Positions 42,604 through 51,207 of a stretch of DNA of 64,000 nucleotides are shown here, piece after piece (positions within the stretch are counted from its first letter, which is position 1; each line of letters opens with the position of its first letter). The notes under the pieces were generated by a model that worked only from the letters and a program-made list of their open reading frames with translations, ran no database searches and was not told the DNA's origin. A program made the position numbers and the translations under genes. Origin of the DNA: Streptomyces coeruleorubidus. Its GTDB lineage: Bacteria; Actinomycetota; Actinomycetes; Streptomycetales; Streptomycetaceae. The DNA lies in contig NZ_CP023694.1 of assembly GCF_008705135.1 (NCBI RefSeq), forward strand, positions 2,294,001-2,358,000, written 5' to 3'.

Positions 42604-42759
42604 AAAAGAGGTGGGTGCCCGAGGACAGAAGTCGGCGACGGACTAATTCAGATGCTCTACTCACTTGAGCTACAGCGACCCGAAGTCGCTGACGGGACTC
42701 GAACCCGCAACCCTCTGATCCCAGGAAGTAACCGTTGCCTTCGCACCGGGCACCCACCA
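42604..42759 (-). ncRNA. Bacterial Y RNA with a circularly permuted tRNA-like module (YrlA-like)
   Basis: An RNA of about 155 nt closed by an 11-bp perfect stem (42748-42758 with 42610-42620) followed by TCTTTTCC. In its middle (42648-42718) are, in 5' to 3' order: half an anticodon-like stem TCAGA, a T arm GCGGG-TTCGAGT-CCCGT, a 7-bp acceptor-like stem capped by a TTCGG loop (42673-42691), a D arm TAGCTC...GAGCA, and the other anticodon half TCTGA. The order is that of a tRNA opened at the anticodon and closed at the acceptor end, as reported for YrlA RNAs. It sits about 50 bases upstream of the Ro60-like gene. Confidence 0.85.
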
Positions 42760-42765
42760 CATGCT

Positions 42766-42844
42766 GCGCCTCCCGAGATCAAGTCGGCGGCGGCGTCGGA
42801 TTCTTTGGAAGAGAAGTAGCCGCTGCCATCGCACCGGGAGGTGC
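42766..42844 (-). ncRNA. Second, shorter Y-RNA-like element lacking the tRNA-like module
   Basis: About 79 nt, upstream of and in tandem with the first. Its two ends (42836-42844 and 42766-42774) pair as a 9-bp stem with one mismatch. It shares with the first the 5' block CCCGGTGCGAxGGCAxCGG (42813-42838 compared with 42725-42750) and the 3' block GCCGACTT...CTCGGG. Where the first has the tRNA-like module this one has only a short CTCTTCCAAAGAATCC loop. No T-run follows, so it may be co-transcribed and processed. Confidence 0.7.
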
Positions 42845-42899
42845 GTGACGTTGTGATCTCACTGTAGGAGGCGCGGTACGGGACCTGCGAGTGAATTAA

Positions 42900-44342
42900 T
42901 TACCGCTTCTGGCGCTTCCAGGGGCCGGTGATGGCGAGCAGGATGCCCGGGTCCTGGATGTTGGCGTAAAGGGTCTTGCCGTCGGGCGAGAAGGTGACAC
43001 CGGCGAACTCGCTGTACTCCGGCTCCTCTTCGGTGCCGACGTTCAGGTCGTTGCGGGCGATCGGGTACGTGCGGCCGCTCTCGGTGGCGCCGAAGAGGTG
43101 CGAGACGCCCTCGCCGTCCTCGGCCAGCACGATGCCGCCGTACGGGGAGACGGTGATGTTGTCGGGACCGTCGAACGCGCCGTCCTCGGACGGGTCGGGG
43201 TTCACACCGAGCAGCACCTTCAGTGTCAGTGTCCGGCGCTTGGGGTCGTAGAACCAGACCTGGCCGTCGTGCTGGACGGGGCTCTCCTCACGGGCGTACG
43301 AGGAGACGATGTAGGCGCCCCCGTCGCCCCACCACATGCCCTCCAGCTTGCGGGCGCGGGTGACCTCGTCGGCGGCGAACTGCTTGCGCACGGGGGTCGT
43401 ACGGGCGTCACGGTCGGGCACGTCCACCCAGTCGACGCCGTAGACGGTGCCGGTCTTCGTGGCGCGGGACAGGTCGTCGACGAACTTCCCACCGGAGTCG
43501 AAGCACTTGGGCGCCTGGAGGACACCGGCGTCGTCGGCGAGCTCGCGGAACTTTCCGGGGCCGTACGCGAAGCCCTTGGGCGGGGTCCAGCGGTAGAAGA
43601 GACCGTTGGGCTCGTCGTCGTCCTCGGTGAGGTAGGCGTGGCCGCGCTTGGGGTCGATGACGACGGCCTCGTGGTCGTATCGGCCGAAGAATTTCAGCGG
43701 CTTGGGGCCGCGGTTGGCGCGCCGGTCGCTCGGGTCGACCTCGAAGACGTAGCCGTGGTCCTTGGTCATGCCGTTGACGCCGGCCCTGTCGGAGTTCTCC
43801 TCGCAGGTGAGCCAGGTGCCCCACGGCGTGCTGCCACCGGCGCAGTTGGTGGAGGTGCCCGCGATGCCGACCCACTCCGCGACCCGTCCGTCGGGGCGTA
43901 TCTCGACGACCGTGCAGCCACCGGCGGCGGCCGGGTCGTAGACGAGGCCCTCGGTGAGCGGCACCGGGTACTTCCAGTTGGCGCGCGGGCCCTTCAGCTC
44001 GTGGTTGTTGACGAGCAGGGTGGTGCCGCGGGGGCCGTCGAAGGCAGCGGTGCCGTCGTGGTTGGACGGCGTGAACTCACCGGACTCCAGCTTCGTCCTG
44101 CCGCTGTAGGTGATGATCCGGTACGAGAAGCCGGCGGGCAGGGCGAGGATGCCCTTGGGGTCGGGGACGAGCGGCCCGTAGCCGACCGAGTGCCGGGCTT
44201 CCGCCGCGCCCTCCGCACTGTCGGTGTCGTAGGACGCGAGGGCGTTGGGCGCGGTGGCGAGTGCGCCGACGCTGCCCGCCAGCGCGACACCGGCACCGGT
44301 GATCGCGGAGGTTCTGGCGAAGTCCCTGCGGGTGAGCGACAT
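42900..44342 (-). CDS. phoX: Secreted PhoX-family alkaline phosphatase (DUF839)
   Basis: A 480-residue protein with a twin-arginine signal peptide (SLTRRDFARTSAITGAGVAL, cleavage near ALA-S). The PhoX catalytic region is present: VNNHELKGP, then NCAGGSTPWGTWLTCEENS, where the Cys binds the Fe3+ pair and the Glu binds Ca2+, and later GPDNITVSPYGG. PhoX is a Ca2+/Fe3+-dependent phosphomonoesterase folded before Tat export. AGGAG precedes the ATG at 44342. A PHO-box-type direct repeat lies about 70-90 bases upstream, indicating control by PhoP under phosphate starvation. Confidence 0.88.
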   Translation of the reverse strand: MSLTRRDFARTSAITGAGVALAGSVGALATAPNALASYDTDSAEGAAEARHSVGYGPLVPDPKGILALPAGFSYRIITYSGRTKLESGEFTPSNHDGTAAFDGPRGTTLLVNNHELKGPRANWKYPVPLTEGLVYDPAAAGGCTVVEIRPDGRVAEWVGIAGTSTNCAGGSTPWGTWLTCEENSDRAGVNGMTKDHGYVFEVDPSDRRANRGPKPLKFFGRYDHEAVVIDPKRGHAYLTEDDDEPNGLFYRWTPPKGFAYGPGKFRELADDAGVLQAPKCFDSGGKFVDDLSRATKTGTVYGVDWVDVPDRDARTTPVRKQFAADEVTRARKLEGMWWGDGGAYIVSSYAREESPVQHDGQVWFYDPKRRTLTLKVLLGVNPDPSEDGAFDGPDNITVSPYGGIVLAEDGEGVSHLFGATESGRTYPIARNDLNVGTEEEPEYSEFAGVTFSPDGKTLYANIQDPGILLAITGPWKRQKR

Positions 44343-44410
44343 GGGTGTCTCCTGTGACGGGGGGTATGCCGTGGAGGGTGGCGGACCTCGATCACCGCCA
44401 CCGTCCCGCT

Positions 44411-44432
44411 CATCCATGAACGCCGGTTGAAC
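44411..44432 (-). promoter_or_regulatory. PHO box upstream of phoX
   Basis: Read on the minus strand, two adjacent 11-mers: GTTCAACCGGC (44422-44432) and GTTCATGGATG (44411-44421). The Streptomyces PhoP core is two or more 11-bp direct repeats of the GTTCACCCGGC type; the first matches at 10 of 11 positions and the second keeps the GTTCA. Confidence 0.75.
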
Positions 44433-44436
44433 AACA

Positions 44437-44489
44437 CCCCAGGGGCGCGGGGAACTGCGTGACAAGCCACAACGCGCCCGCACCCGCAA
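44437..44489. repeat. Streptomyces dispersed intergenic repeat
   Basis: The stretch with AGGGGCGCGGGGAACTGCGT, then GACAAGCCACAACGCGCCCG, then CACCCGCAA matches, from memory, a short sequence found between genes very many times in Streptomyces genomes. It lies between phoX's promoter and the end of the next gene. Function unknown. Confidence 0.6.
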
Positions 44490-44496
44490 TACGAAC

Positions 44497-45915
44497 TCAG
44501 CCCCCCTGCTGCGACCGCGCCTTGAACGCAGCCTTCCGCGCTTCCTTCGCCACCTTCTTGTCCGGATGCAACCGCCCCATCGCCTCCAGCACATCCGCCG
44601 TAGCGGGGTGCTCAACCCGCCAGACAGCCTCGAAGAACCCACCGTGCTGCCGCGCGAGCCCTTCGACCAACGCCCGCAGCTCCTCGGAGTTCCCCTCGGC
44701 AGCCAGCTGCGCGGCCACCGTGTCGATGGTCAGCCAGTACACCATCGCTTCCGACGGCGCGGGCACATCCACCGCACCGTGCTCGGTGAGCCAGACACGA
44801 GCGAGCCCGCCCAGCTCGGCATCGTCGAGCACCTCCCGCAAGGCGGGCTCGGCCGAGGCCCCGACCAGCGACAAGGCCTGCTGACACCGCAGTCGCCGCA
44901 GCGGCGCCCCGGCATCGGAACCCCGCGCCGCCGCCAGCAGCTCGCGGGCCGCGGCGAGCGACTCCCGCCGCTGAAGCCACTGCTCCGTCTCGGCCTGCGC
45001 AGCACCGGGCGGGAACGCCGCCGTGCCGTCGAGCAGCGCGTCGGCTCCCTTGTCCGCGAGGTCCCCGACGGCCGGCGCCTCGAACCCGGCCTCCAGCAGC
45101 CGGGCACGCAGGCCGTAGAGCCCGAGCGGGGTGAGCCGGACCATGCCGTACCGGGAGACGTCGGTGTCGTCGACGGGCGCCGCGGGCTCCTCGTCGGCCT
45201 CGGCCATGAGCGCCTCGTCCACGGGCTGGTACGCCACGAGCCCCACCGGCTCCAGCATCCGGAACTGGTCGTCCAGCCGCATCATCGCCTCGGACACCTG
45301 CTCCAGGACGTCGTTGGTCGGCTCGCCCATGTCGCTGGGCACGATCACCGACGCGGCCAGCGCCGGCAGCGGCACCGGAGCGTCGGCGGGTGTGTCCTCG
45401 CCGGCGGTCAGCAGGTAGAGGTTGCCGAGCACGCCGTCGAGGAACTCGGCCTCGGCCTCCGGGTCCCAGTCGAGGGCGGAGAGGTCGACCTCGCCGTCCT
45501 CGGCCACGAGACCGTCCAGGTCGGGCACGCTCGCGTCGGCGAGCACCGTCTCCAGGGCCGCGAGCCACACCGCGAGCACGTCCTGCGGCGAACCGCCGGT
45601 GAGCAGCGCCAGGTCCTCGCCGGCTGTGACGGTGCCCTCCTCCTCGTCGACGATCTCGACGAGCCCGGCGTCCACGGCCACCCGCCACGCCTCACTGGCG
45701 TCGGCGGCGGCGTCGTCCCCGCTGAGTCCGAGCACCTCGGCGGCCGCGGGCACCTGCTCGTCGACGAGCCCGCCCCCGGCGTCGACCCGGGTCTCCGGCC
45801 CGGCCCAGCGGGCCAGCCGGGCGGCCCGGGACAGCAACGGCGTGGACAGCGCGTCGCGCGCCAGCTCCGCTTCGGGGTGCAGCCGCACCGGCGGCAGGGG
45901 GGAGCTGTCTGACAT
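44497..45915 (-). CDS. Conserved hypothetical protein, acidic, Ala/Leu-rich
   Basis: A 472-residue soluble protein, strongly acidic over residues 60-190 and helical in the last 170. The C-terminal part (LRRLRCQQALSLVGASAEPALREVLDD and following) looks like a set of HEAT-like helical pairs ending in a basic tail KKVAKEARKAAFKARSQ. I recall relatives only in actinobacteria and no function. The ATG start at 45915 is followed by an ordinary coding region. Single-gene unit with a dispersed repeat after it. Confidence 0.7.
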   Translation of the reverse strand: MSDSSPLPPVRLHPEAELARDALSTPLLSRAARLARWAGPETRVDAGGGLVDEQVPAAAEVLGLSGDDAAADASEAWRVAVDAGLVEIVDEEEGTVTAGEDLALLTGGSPQDVLAVWLAALETVLADASVPDLDGLVAEDGEVDLSALDWDPEAEAEFLDGVLGNLYLLTAGEDTPADAPVPLPALAASVIVPSDMGEPTNDVLEQVSEAMMRLDDQFRMLEPVGLVAYQPVDEALMAEADEEPAAPVDDTDVSRYGMVRLTPLGLYGLRARLLEAGFEAPAVGDLADKGADALLDGTAAFPPGAAQAETEQWLQRRESLAAARELLAAARGSDAGAPLRRLRCQQALSLVGASAEPALREVLDDAELGGLARVWLTEHGAVDVPAPSEAMVYWLTIDTVAAQLAAEGNSEELRALVEGLARQHGGFFEAVWRVEHPATADVLEAMGRLHPDKKVAKEARKAAFKARSQQGG

Positions 45916-46221
45916 CGGCTGTTTCTCCTAGCGGTGCCTCATACGACTCAGCCGCTCAGCCTAGACGGATTTACACCCATGCCGCCTGCTTCATGTCCCC
46001 GTCAGGGGCTGTACATGGCCGAAACCTTGACAAGTGACCTGAGCAGGCTGGAGATTGACGCGCGTAGAAGTCGGCGGACACTTGTTCACCGGGTCGCCCC
46101 ACCAGACCCGCCCGTCCACCGCCCGCTACGCGCGTCACACCGCCCGCCCCACAGGTAGCGGCAGACAGTCCACGCACCACCCTCGTCCCGGCGCCCTGTC
46201 ACGTCCCCGGAGGGAACCCCG
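45916..46221. other. Divergent intergenic region, no gene seen
   Basis: 306 bases between the acidic hypothetical gene and the secreted nuclease-like gene. The only recognisable element is GTTCACCGGGT at 46084-46094, a single copy resembling a PhoP repeat unit; neighbouring 11-mers do not match, so I do not call a PHO box. TTGACAAGTGACC at about 46026 could be a -35 region. Confidence 0.4.
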
Positions 46222-48051
46222 TTGCCGAGCAAGTCGTCCGCGCGCCTCGCCGCGCTCACCGTCGCCGCCGTGTGCTCCGCGGCATCCACGATCGTCCTCA
46301 CCACTCCCGCACACGCGGACTCGGTCCGCATCCATGACATCCAGGGCAACACCCGGATATCGCCGTTCGCCGGCAAGCAGGTCACGGACGTGACCGGAAT
46401 CGTCACCGGCATCCGTACCTACGGCTCGTCCCGCGGCTTCTGGATCCAGGACCCGAACCCGGACGCCGACCCGGCGACCAGCGAAGGCGTCTTCGTCTTC
46501 ACCAGCTCGACGCCGAAGGGGGTCGCCGTCGGCGACTCCGTCACGGTCAGCGGCACCGTCTCGGAATACGTCCCGGGCGGCACCGCCTCCGGCAACCAGT
46601 CCCTGACGGAGATCACCAAGCCGACGACCACGGTCGTCTCCAGCGGCAACCGGCTCCCCGCCGCCACGACGGTCGACGCGAGGTCGGTCCCCGCCGCCTA
46701 CGCGCCGGCCGGTGACGCGGCAGCGAACGGCTCGGTCAACGCCCTGCCCCTCAAGCCCGCGAAGTACGCCCTGGACCGCTACGAGGCGCTGGAGGGCATG
46801 ACCGTCCGCGTCACCGACACCCGTGTCGTGGGCGCCACCGACCCGTACACCGAACTCTGGGTGACGGTGAAGCCGCACGAGAACCGCAGCCGCAACGGCG
46901 GCACGGTCTACGGCTCCTACGACGCCCAGAACACCGGCCGCCTCCAGATCCAGTCCCTCGGCGCGACGGCGGACTTCCCGAAGGCGAACGTCGGTGACAC
47001 GCTCACCGGCACGACGGCGGGCCCGCTGGACTACAACCAGTTCGGCGGCTACACCCTGGTCGCGAGCGAACTCGGCACGCTCAAGTCCGCGGACCTGAAG
47101 CGAGAGACGACGCGCAAGCAGCGCTCCTCGGAACTCGCGGTCGCCACCTACAACGTCGAGAACCTCGACCCGACCGACGACACCTTCGCCGAGCACGCGT
47201 CCGCGATCGTGAACAACCTGAAGTCGCCGGACATCGTGTCCCTGGAGGAGATCCAGGACAACAACGGCGCGACGAACGACGGTACGGTCGCCGCCGACCA
47301 GACCATGACCAAGCTGATCGACGCGATCGTCGCGGCCGGCGGTCCGGCGTACGACTGGCGCTCGATCGACCCGGCCGACAAGGCCGACGGCGGTGAGCCC
47401 GGCGGCAACATCCGCCAGGCGTTCCTGTTCAACCCGGAGCGGGTCTCCTTCACGGACCGCGCGGGCGGCGACGCCACGACGGCGACCGGCGTGACGAAGA
47501 TCCGCGGCAAGGCGCACCTGACGCTCAGCCCCGGCCGGATCGCCCCCGCCGACGAGGCCTGGAAGAACAGCCGCAAGCCGCTGGCCGGCGAGTTCGTCTT
47601 CCGCGGCCGCACGGTCTTCGTGATCGCCAACCACTTCAACTCCAAGGGCGGCGACCAGGGCCTGACCTCCCAGTACCAGCCGCCGGCGCGCAGCTCCGAG
47701 ACGCAGCGCCACCAGCAGGCCACGCTGGTGAACGCCTTCGCCAAGGACATCCTCGACACCGAGAAGAACGCGGACGTCGTCGTGCTCGGCGACATCAACG
47801 ACTTCGAGTTCTCCGACACCACCAGGAAGCTCGAGGGCCGGGGCGAACTCTGGTCGGCGATCAAGTCGCTGCCCAGGAGCGAGCGTTACTCGTACGTCTA
47901 CCAGGGCAACAGCCAGGTCCTCGACCAGATCCTGATCAGCCCGTCGATCCGCCGCGACTGCGACTTCGAGTACGACAGCGTGCACGTCAACGCGGAGTTC
48001 AACGACCAGATCAGCGACCACGACCCGCAGGTCCTGCGCTTCCGGCCGTAA
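46222..48051 (+). CDS. Secreted endonuclease/exonuclease/phosphatase-family protein (ExeM/NucH-like)
   Basis: A 609-residue secreted protein. TTG start with GGAGGGAA upstream, and a Sec signal peptide ending at AHA-D near residue 32. Residues 35-280 resemble an OB-fold/lamin-tail-like region of ExeM-type nucleases (DIQGNTRISPFAGKQVTDVT, GFWIQDPNPDADP). Residues 290-609 form the EEP catalytic domain: ATYNVENLDP, Glu in VSLEEIQDNNG, ANHFNSKGG, GDINDFE and a terminal SDHDPQVLRF, with all metal and catalytic positions present. Probably an extracellular DNase or phosphodiesterase. Confidence 0.85.
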   Translation: MPSKSSARLAALTVAAVCSAASTIVLTTPAHADSVRIHDIQGNTRISPFAGKQVTDVTGIVTGIRTYGSSRGFWIQDPNPDADPATSEGVFVFTSSTPKGVAVGDSVTVSGTVSEYVPGGTASGNQSLTEITKPTTTVVSSGNRLPAATTVDARSVPAAYAPAGDAAANGSVNALPLKPAKYALDRYEALEGMTVRVTDTRVVGATDPYTELWVTVKPHENRSRNGGTVYGSYDAQNTGRLQIQSLGATADFPKANVGDTLTGTTAGPLDYNQFGGYTLVASELGTLKSADLKRETTRKQRSSELAVATYNVENLDPTDDTFAEHASAIVNNLKSPDIVSLEEIQDNNGATNDGTVAADQTMTKLIDAIVAAGGPAYDWRSIDPADKADGGEPGGNIRQAFLFNPERVSFTDRAGGDATTATGVTKIRGKAHLTLSPGRIAPADEAWKNSRKPLAGEFVFRGRTVFVIANHFNSKGGDQGLTSQYQPPARSSETQRHQQATLVNAFAKDILDTEKNADVVVLGDINDFEFSDTTRKLEGRGELWSAIKSLPRSERYSYVYQGNSQVLDQILISPSIRRDCDFEYDSVHVNAEFNDQISDHDPQVLRFRP

Positions 48052-48109
48052 TCCGTCGGCCGTGTGGCCGGCCGGCCCAGAGCGTCCGGCCGGCCCCGCG
48101 GCACCGCAC

Positions 48110-48796
48110 TCACCCGGGCACGAGCCCCAGGGCATGCCGGTACCGGCTCCCGCTCGACCCCTTCACCCCCGGGTAGGTCCGCACCCGCTCCCACGTGTCG
48201 GTCCTGGGGGCCGCCAAGGCCTCGTCATAGGCCTGGTCGCTCTCCCACTCGGCGTAGTTGAGCACGTGCCCGCCATCGGCACTCAGATGGAAATGAGCGG
48301 AGATCAGCCCGGCGTTCCCCTCGGGATCGGCACCCAGGGCCTTGAGCACGAGATCGACCCACTCCTCCCGCCGCTCCCCGGCCCCTTCCTCGAAGTCGAC
48401 CCGCACGGTGACGATCACCCCCGGCTCCCGTACGTCCCCGACGGCCCGTTCGAGGCCGCCGTACCGCCGGTACCGCCCGATCCCCACCCTCTCGATCCCC
48501 GGCACGGCGGTGTCGATCTCGTCGACCCGCTCCTGCCGATGAGTCTTGACGAAGGCCTCGTACGCCTGCTCGCTGCTCCACTGCGAGTAGTGCATCAGCG
48601 TGGACCCGTCGTGCCCCACGTAGACGTGGTACCCCAGCAGATCACCGGTGGGCCACGGCCGCCGCTCCCACGTCCGCCCGATCGCCTCCACGGTCTGCCG
48701 TTGCCGCTCGGGTGTACCGACCCGCCAGGTACTGAAGAAGGGAGCACCGACCCGGATGTCGGTGAGGTCGGGGTGCTGCTCGGTTCGAGGGCTCAT
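48110..48796 (-). CDS. Two-domain antibiotic biosynthesis monooxygenase (ABM) superfamily protein
   Basis: A 228-residue protein with two ferredoxin-like ABM repeats. The first has GDLLGYHVYVGHDGSTLMHY followed by SQWSSEQAYEAFVKTHR; the second has ISAHFHLSADGGHVLNYAEW followed by ESDQAYDEALAA. The family includes cofactor-free quinone-forming monooxygenases and heme-degrading enzymes, but many stand-alone members have no known substrate. The ATG at 48796 has GGAGT upstream; the in-frame start at 48838 is less likely. Confidence 0.82.
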   Translation of the reverse strand: MSPRTEQHPDLTDIRVGAPFFSTWRVGTPERQRQTVEAIGRTWERRPWPTGDLLGYHVYVGHDGSTLMHYSQWSSEQAYEAFVKTHRQERVDEIDTAVPGIERVGIGRYRRYGGLERAVGDVREPGVIVTVRVDFEEGAGERREEWVDLVLKALGADPEGNAGLISAHFHLSADGGHVLNYAEWESDQAYDEALAAPRTDTWERVRTYPGVKGSSGSRYRHALGLVPG

Positions 48797-49134
48797 TGAA
48801 CACTCCAGTCGTATGCGCCGGTTGCCTGCGCACCCCACCTTTCAACCTCGACCATGCTTGAGGTCAAGCGACGGGTATCGCAGGGGCCGGCGCTTCCGGG
48901 TGCTCAACGTCTGCGCTGGGGCGGGTGGGTGCGCAGCCCGGCGGAGCGGGGTGCCGCTGCGCCCACCCGCGCAGCTCTTAGCGGCACGACCGCCCGCAGC
49001 GGTTGGCGCGTCAACGGACAGTCAGCCGGTGTCCGACCCCATCGCACCGTTCCGAGGTCGGGCACCCCCCGGCGCGGCCCGACCCACCACCACCGCGGCA
49101 GGCGCAAACGGCCCGCCTGCCGCTGGCGCATCCC
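48797..49134. repeat. Gene-free region containing a GC-rich hairpin repeat
   Basis: No gene can be supported in these 338 bases. Around 48921-48937 and 48956-48970 lies a strong stem (GCGGGTGGG..GCGCAGC with GCTGCGCCCACCCGC) around CCGGCGGAGCGGGGTGCC. From memory this is a second type of dispersed Streptomyces intergenic hairpin; it may serve as a terminator for the convergent neighbourhood. Confidence 0.5.
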
Positions 49135-49530
49135 TCAGCGATACCAGCGCTGCCAGCGATGCCCGCGAGTCACCTGCTGCCGTCGCCGCACCACCTCGAC
49201 AGCGACGACCGCGGCCCCCGCAGCCGCCCCGGCGACCAGCACCGGCTTCGGATGCCGCATCCCGGCCTGGACGACATCGCGCACCGGCCGCGGCCCCGCA
49301 TGCGTCGCCTTGTCGTGCACCGTGTGCCCGGCCTGCGCGGCGCTGCTCCGCAACTGCACCGTCATCGCCCCGGCCTTGTCCCGCAGATCGGCGGCCCGAG
49401 CCCGCGCACGCCCCTTCACGTCCGCCTTCCCCGCCAACTCCTCCACGGTGTTGCCGAGTTCACTACGGGTCCGCTGGATCTGCTGCCGCAGTTCATCGGG
49501 CCCCTTGGCCCCACCCGTCGCATCCGTCAT
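49135..49530 (-). CDS. DUF3618 protein
   Basis: A 131-residue protein. The N-terminal ELRQQIQRTRSELGNTVEEL is the DUF3618 signature; a helical basic middle follows, and one hydrophobic segment (VLVAGAAAGAAVVAVEVV) near residue 100 may be a membrane anchor, ending in a basic tail. Function is unknown. It is almost always paired with a holin-X protein, as here, where its ATG overlaps that gene's stop (ATGA). Confidence 0.85.
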   Translation of the reverse strand: MTDATGGAKGPDELRQQIQRTRSELGNTVEELAGKADVKGRARARAADLRDKAGAMTVQLRSSAAQAGHTVHDKATHAGPRPVRDVVQAGMRHPKPVLVAGAAAGAAVVAVEVVRRRQQVTRGHRWQRWYR

Positions 49531-49946
49531 CGATGTGCCCTTTCCCTGATCTCCTCGACGTCGGCCCTGACACTGCCGAGCGCCTCCTCAGGCGTGGGAG
49601 GCGTGGCCCGGCGCAACTGGCTCCGGCCGGCAGCGGCCAGCACGGCCGCGATCACGAACAGCACCCCTGTCACGATGAGCGCCGCGGCCCAGACGGGAAG
49701 CACCAGCGAGAGGGCTGCGACACCCGTCCCGGCCAGCGCGAGCAGCCCGGCGTAGGCGACGGCACCCGCCGCACCGAGCAGCCCACCGCCACGCCCCGCA
49801 CGCCGGCCCTTCTCGGCCAGCTCTTCCTTCGCAAGAGCCACTTCCTGCCGGACGAGCCGGGAGAGCTGCTCCGAGGCCTGTGAGACGAGCTCGCCCACGG
49901 AGTGGCGCTCGTCGTGCACGGCCCGATGATCGATGGTCCCGGTCAC
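49527..49946 (-). CDS. Actinobacterial holin-X / phage-holin-superfamily III-like membrane protein
   Basis: A 139-residue protein. The first part, SVGELVSQASEQLSRLVRQE followed by VALAKEELAEKGRRAGRGGG, is the family signature; two hydrophobic segments then follow (about 55-75 and 82-105). Family members are small membrane proteins of unknown role, not phage genes as such. The GTG at 49946 is chosen because GAGAGGAGG stands upstream. First gene of the two-gene unit with DUF3618. Confidence 0.83.
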   Translation of the reverse strand: MTGTIDHRAVHDERHSVGELVSQASEQLSRLVRQEVALAKEELAEKGRRAGRGGGLLGAAGAVAYAGLLALAGTGVAALSLVLPVWAAALIVTGVLFVIAAVLAAAGRSQLRRATPPTPEEALGSVRADVEEIRERAHR

Positions 49947-50164
49947 GGTGTTCCGCCTCCTCTCGAAGTAGGAAGCCCCGAGTACCCGGCCCACCCCCGC
50001 TACCCCTGCCTACCGCCCCCTGCCCCTGCCTGCGGCCCCGCTACCCCTGCTTGCCGCCCCCGCCACCCAGCCCGGCCGGCATCCGCACACCCGCCCTGGG
50101 CGGCACCGGCGGGAACGCCACGGCCTCGCCGCACCTCAGCCCAGCCCTTCCCCGCCCGGCCCGG

Positions 50165-50866
50165 CTACCCCGCCGCCCCGCCCCCACCACGACCACCACG
50201 CTCGCCACCCTCACCGAGCCACGCCAACTGAGCCTGGAACACGTCCAGCCGCGCCTGCAACAACGCGGCCTCCGCGGCAAGTTCGGGCACCCCCACCCCC
50301 TGGGCCGCCGCCGGCCCCGCCGGCGCGCTACCACCCCCGGCCACGACCCGCAACCCGTCCCCCGCCAGCCGCGCGAACCCGGCCGGCGACAAGGACGGCC
50401 GCCCCCGCAGACACTCCCCGCAGCAGGGCGCCAACGCCCGCCACCCCGGCCGCCCCCATCCGGCCTCGCCCAGCGCGGCGGCCCCGGCACCGCACGCACA
50501 CGCCCCCAGGGTCATGACGCGCACCCGCTGCCGGGCGTACCGAAACCCACGCTCGAAGCGGATGTAGACACCGAGAACGGAGACCTCCAACAGCACGGCC
50601 GCGCGGTGCTCGGCCGTGCACAGCAATGCCTCCGCCGCCCGCCGGTCATGCACGCAGTGGAACCCGCAGTCGCAGCGCCGGTGCGGCGCCCGGTGCCGCA
50701 GCCCGTACACACACGCCGCCTCCGCCACCACTTCGTACGGGAGCGCGCCGCCCAGCGACACACCGGTGAACCCGGCCCGGGTGCCGTCCTGGGACAGCAC
50801 CGGGTGGGCGATCTTGTATCCGGTCGGCGGCTCCGTCGGACGCTCCGTCGGAAGCCGCAGCCTCAT
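50165..50866 (-). CDS. Conserved hypothetical protein, Cys-rich centre
   Basis: A 233-residue protein without recognised domain. It has the run HRAPHRRCDCGFHCVHDRRA near residues 58-77 and further paired cysteines in LGACACGAG and APCCGECLRG, which could bind a metal. The C-terminus is a Gly/Arg low-complexity tail. The start at 50866 overlaps the stop of the small gene upstream by ATGA, supporting both. I recall similar proteins in Streptomyces but no function. Confidence 0.65.
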   Translation of the reverse strand: MRLRLPTERPTEPPTGYKIAHPVLSQDGTRAGFTGVSLGGALPYEVVAEAACVYGLRHRAPHRRCDCGFHCVHDRRAAEALLCTAEHRAAVLLEVSVLGVYIRFERGFRYARQRVRVMTLGACACGAGAAALGEAGWGRPGWRALAPCCGECLRGRPSLSPAGFARLAGDGLRVVAGGGSAPAGPAAAQGVGVPELAAEAALLQARLDVFQAQLAWLGEGGERGGRGGGGAAG

Positions 50867-51012
50867 CGGGCGACCGGGACCTCATCCAGCGCGGGCTCCT
50901 CGACATCCCGGAGGCCGTGGAGTCCCTGGAGCTCGGGGAGTTCGATCTCCTCGTCCCGGGCCTGCGGCCGCTCCTCCGCGATCCCGGTGGCCAGTGCCTT
51001 GCCCAGCTTCAT
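50863..51012 (-). CDS. Small acidic hypothetical protein
   Basis: A 49-residue, mainly acidic peptide (MKLGKALATGIAEERPQA at the start, ALDEVPVAR at the end), preceded by a good GGAGG and coupled by ATGA to the Cys-rich protein gene. It is small, soluble and without signal peptide. The coupling argues that it is translated; its function is unknown. Confidence 0.65.
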   Translation of the reverse strand: MKLGKALATGIAEERPQARDEEIELPELQGLHGLRDVEEPALDEVPVAR

Positions 51013-51207
51013 GACGCCTCCATGAAATGCCGTCGCCGACCGTCCTGGCCATGGTGACCCACAAGGCCCTGGTTTGGACATAGGGCACTCCCCGGGCACC
51101 CGACCGGCATTCCCCCGCACCCACGAGACAACCGGAAAGCATTCCTTACGAGTACCGGGCAGAAGAATTAACTGGAGCTACACAGTCACGCTGCCGACAC
51201 TACTCAC

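Noticed and set aside
42648..42718. Sequence with T arm and D arm looking like a tRNA gene
   Set aside because: The arms are in permuted order, the acceptor-like stem is closed by a TTCGG loop and there is no anticodon loop or 3' CCA end; it is part of a Y RNA, not a decoding tRNA.
46084..46094. GTTCACCGGGT upstream of the secreted nuclease-like gene as a PHO box
   Set aside because: Only one unit is visible; the flanking 11-mers lack GTTCA.
49527..49946. Phage remnant suggested by a holin-like protein
   Set aside because: Holin-X/DUF3618 pairs are ordinary chromosomal genes in actinobacteria; no other phage gene is near.
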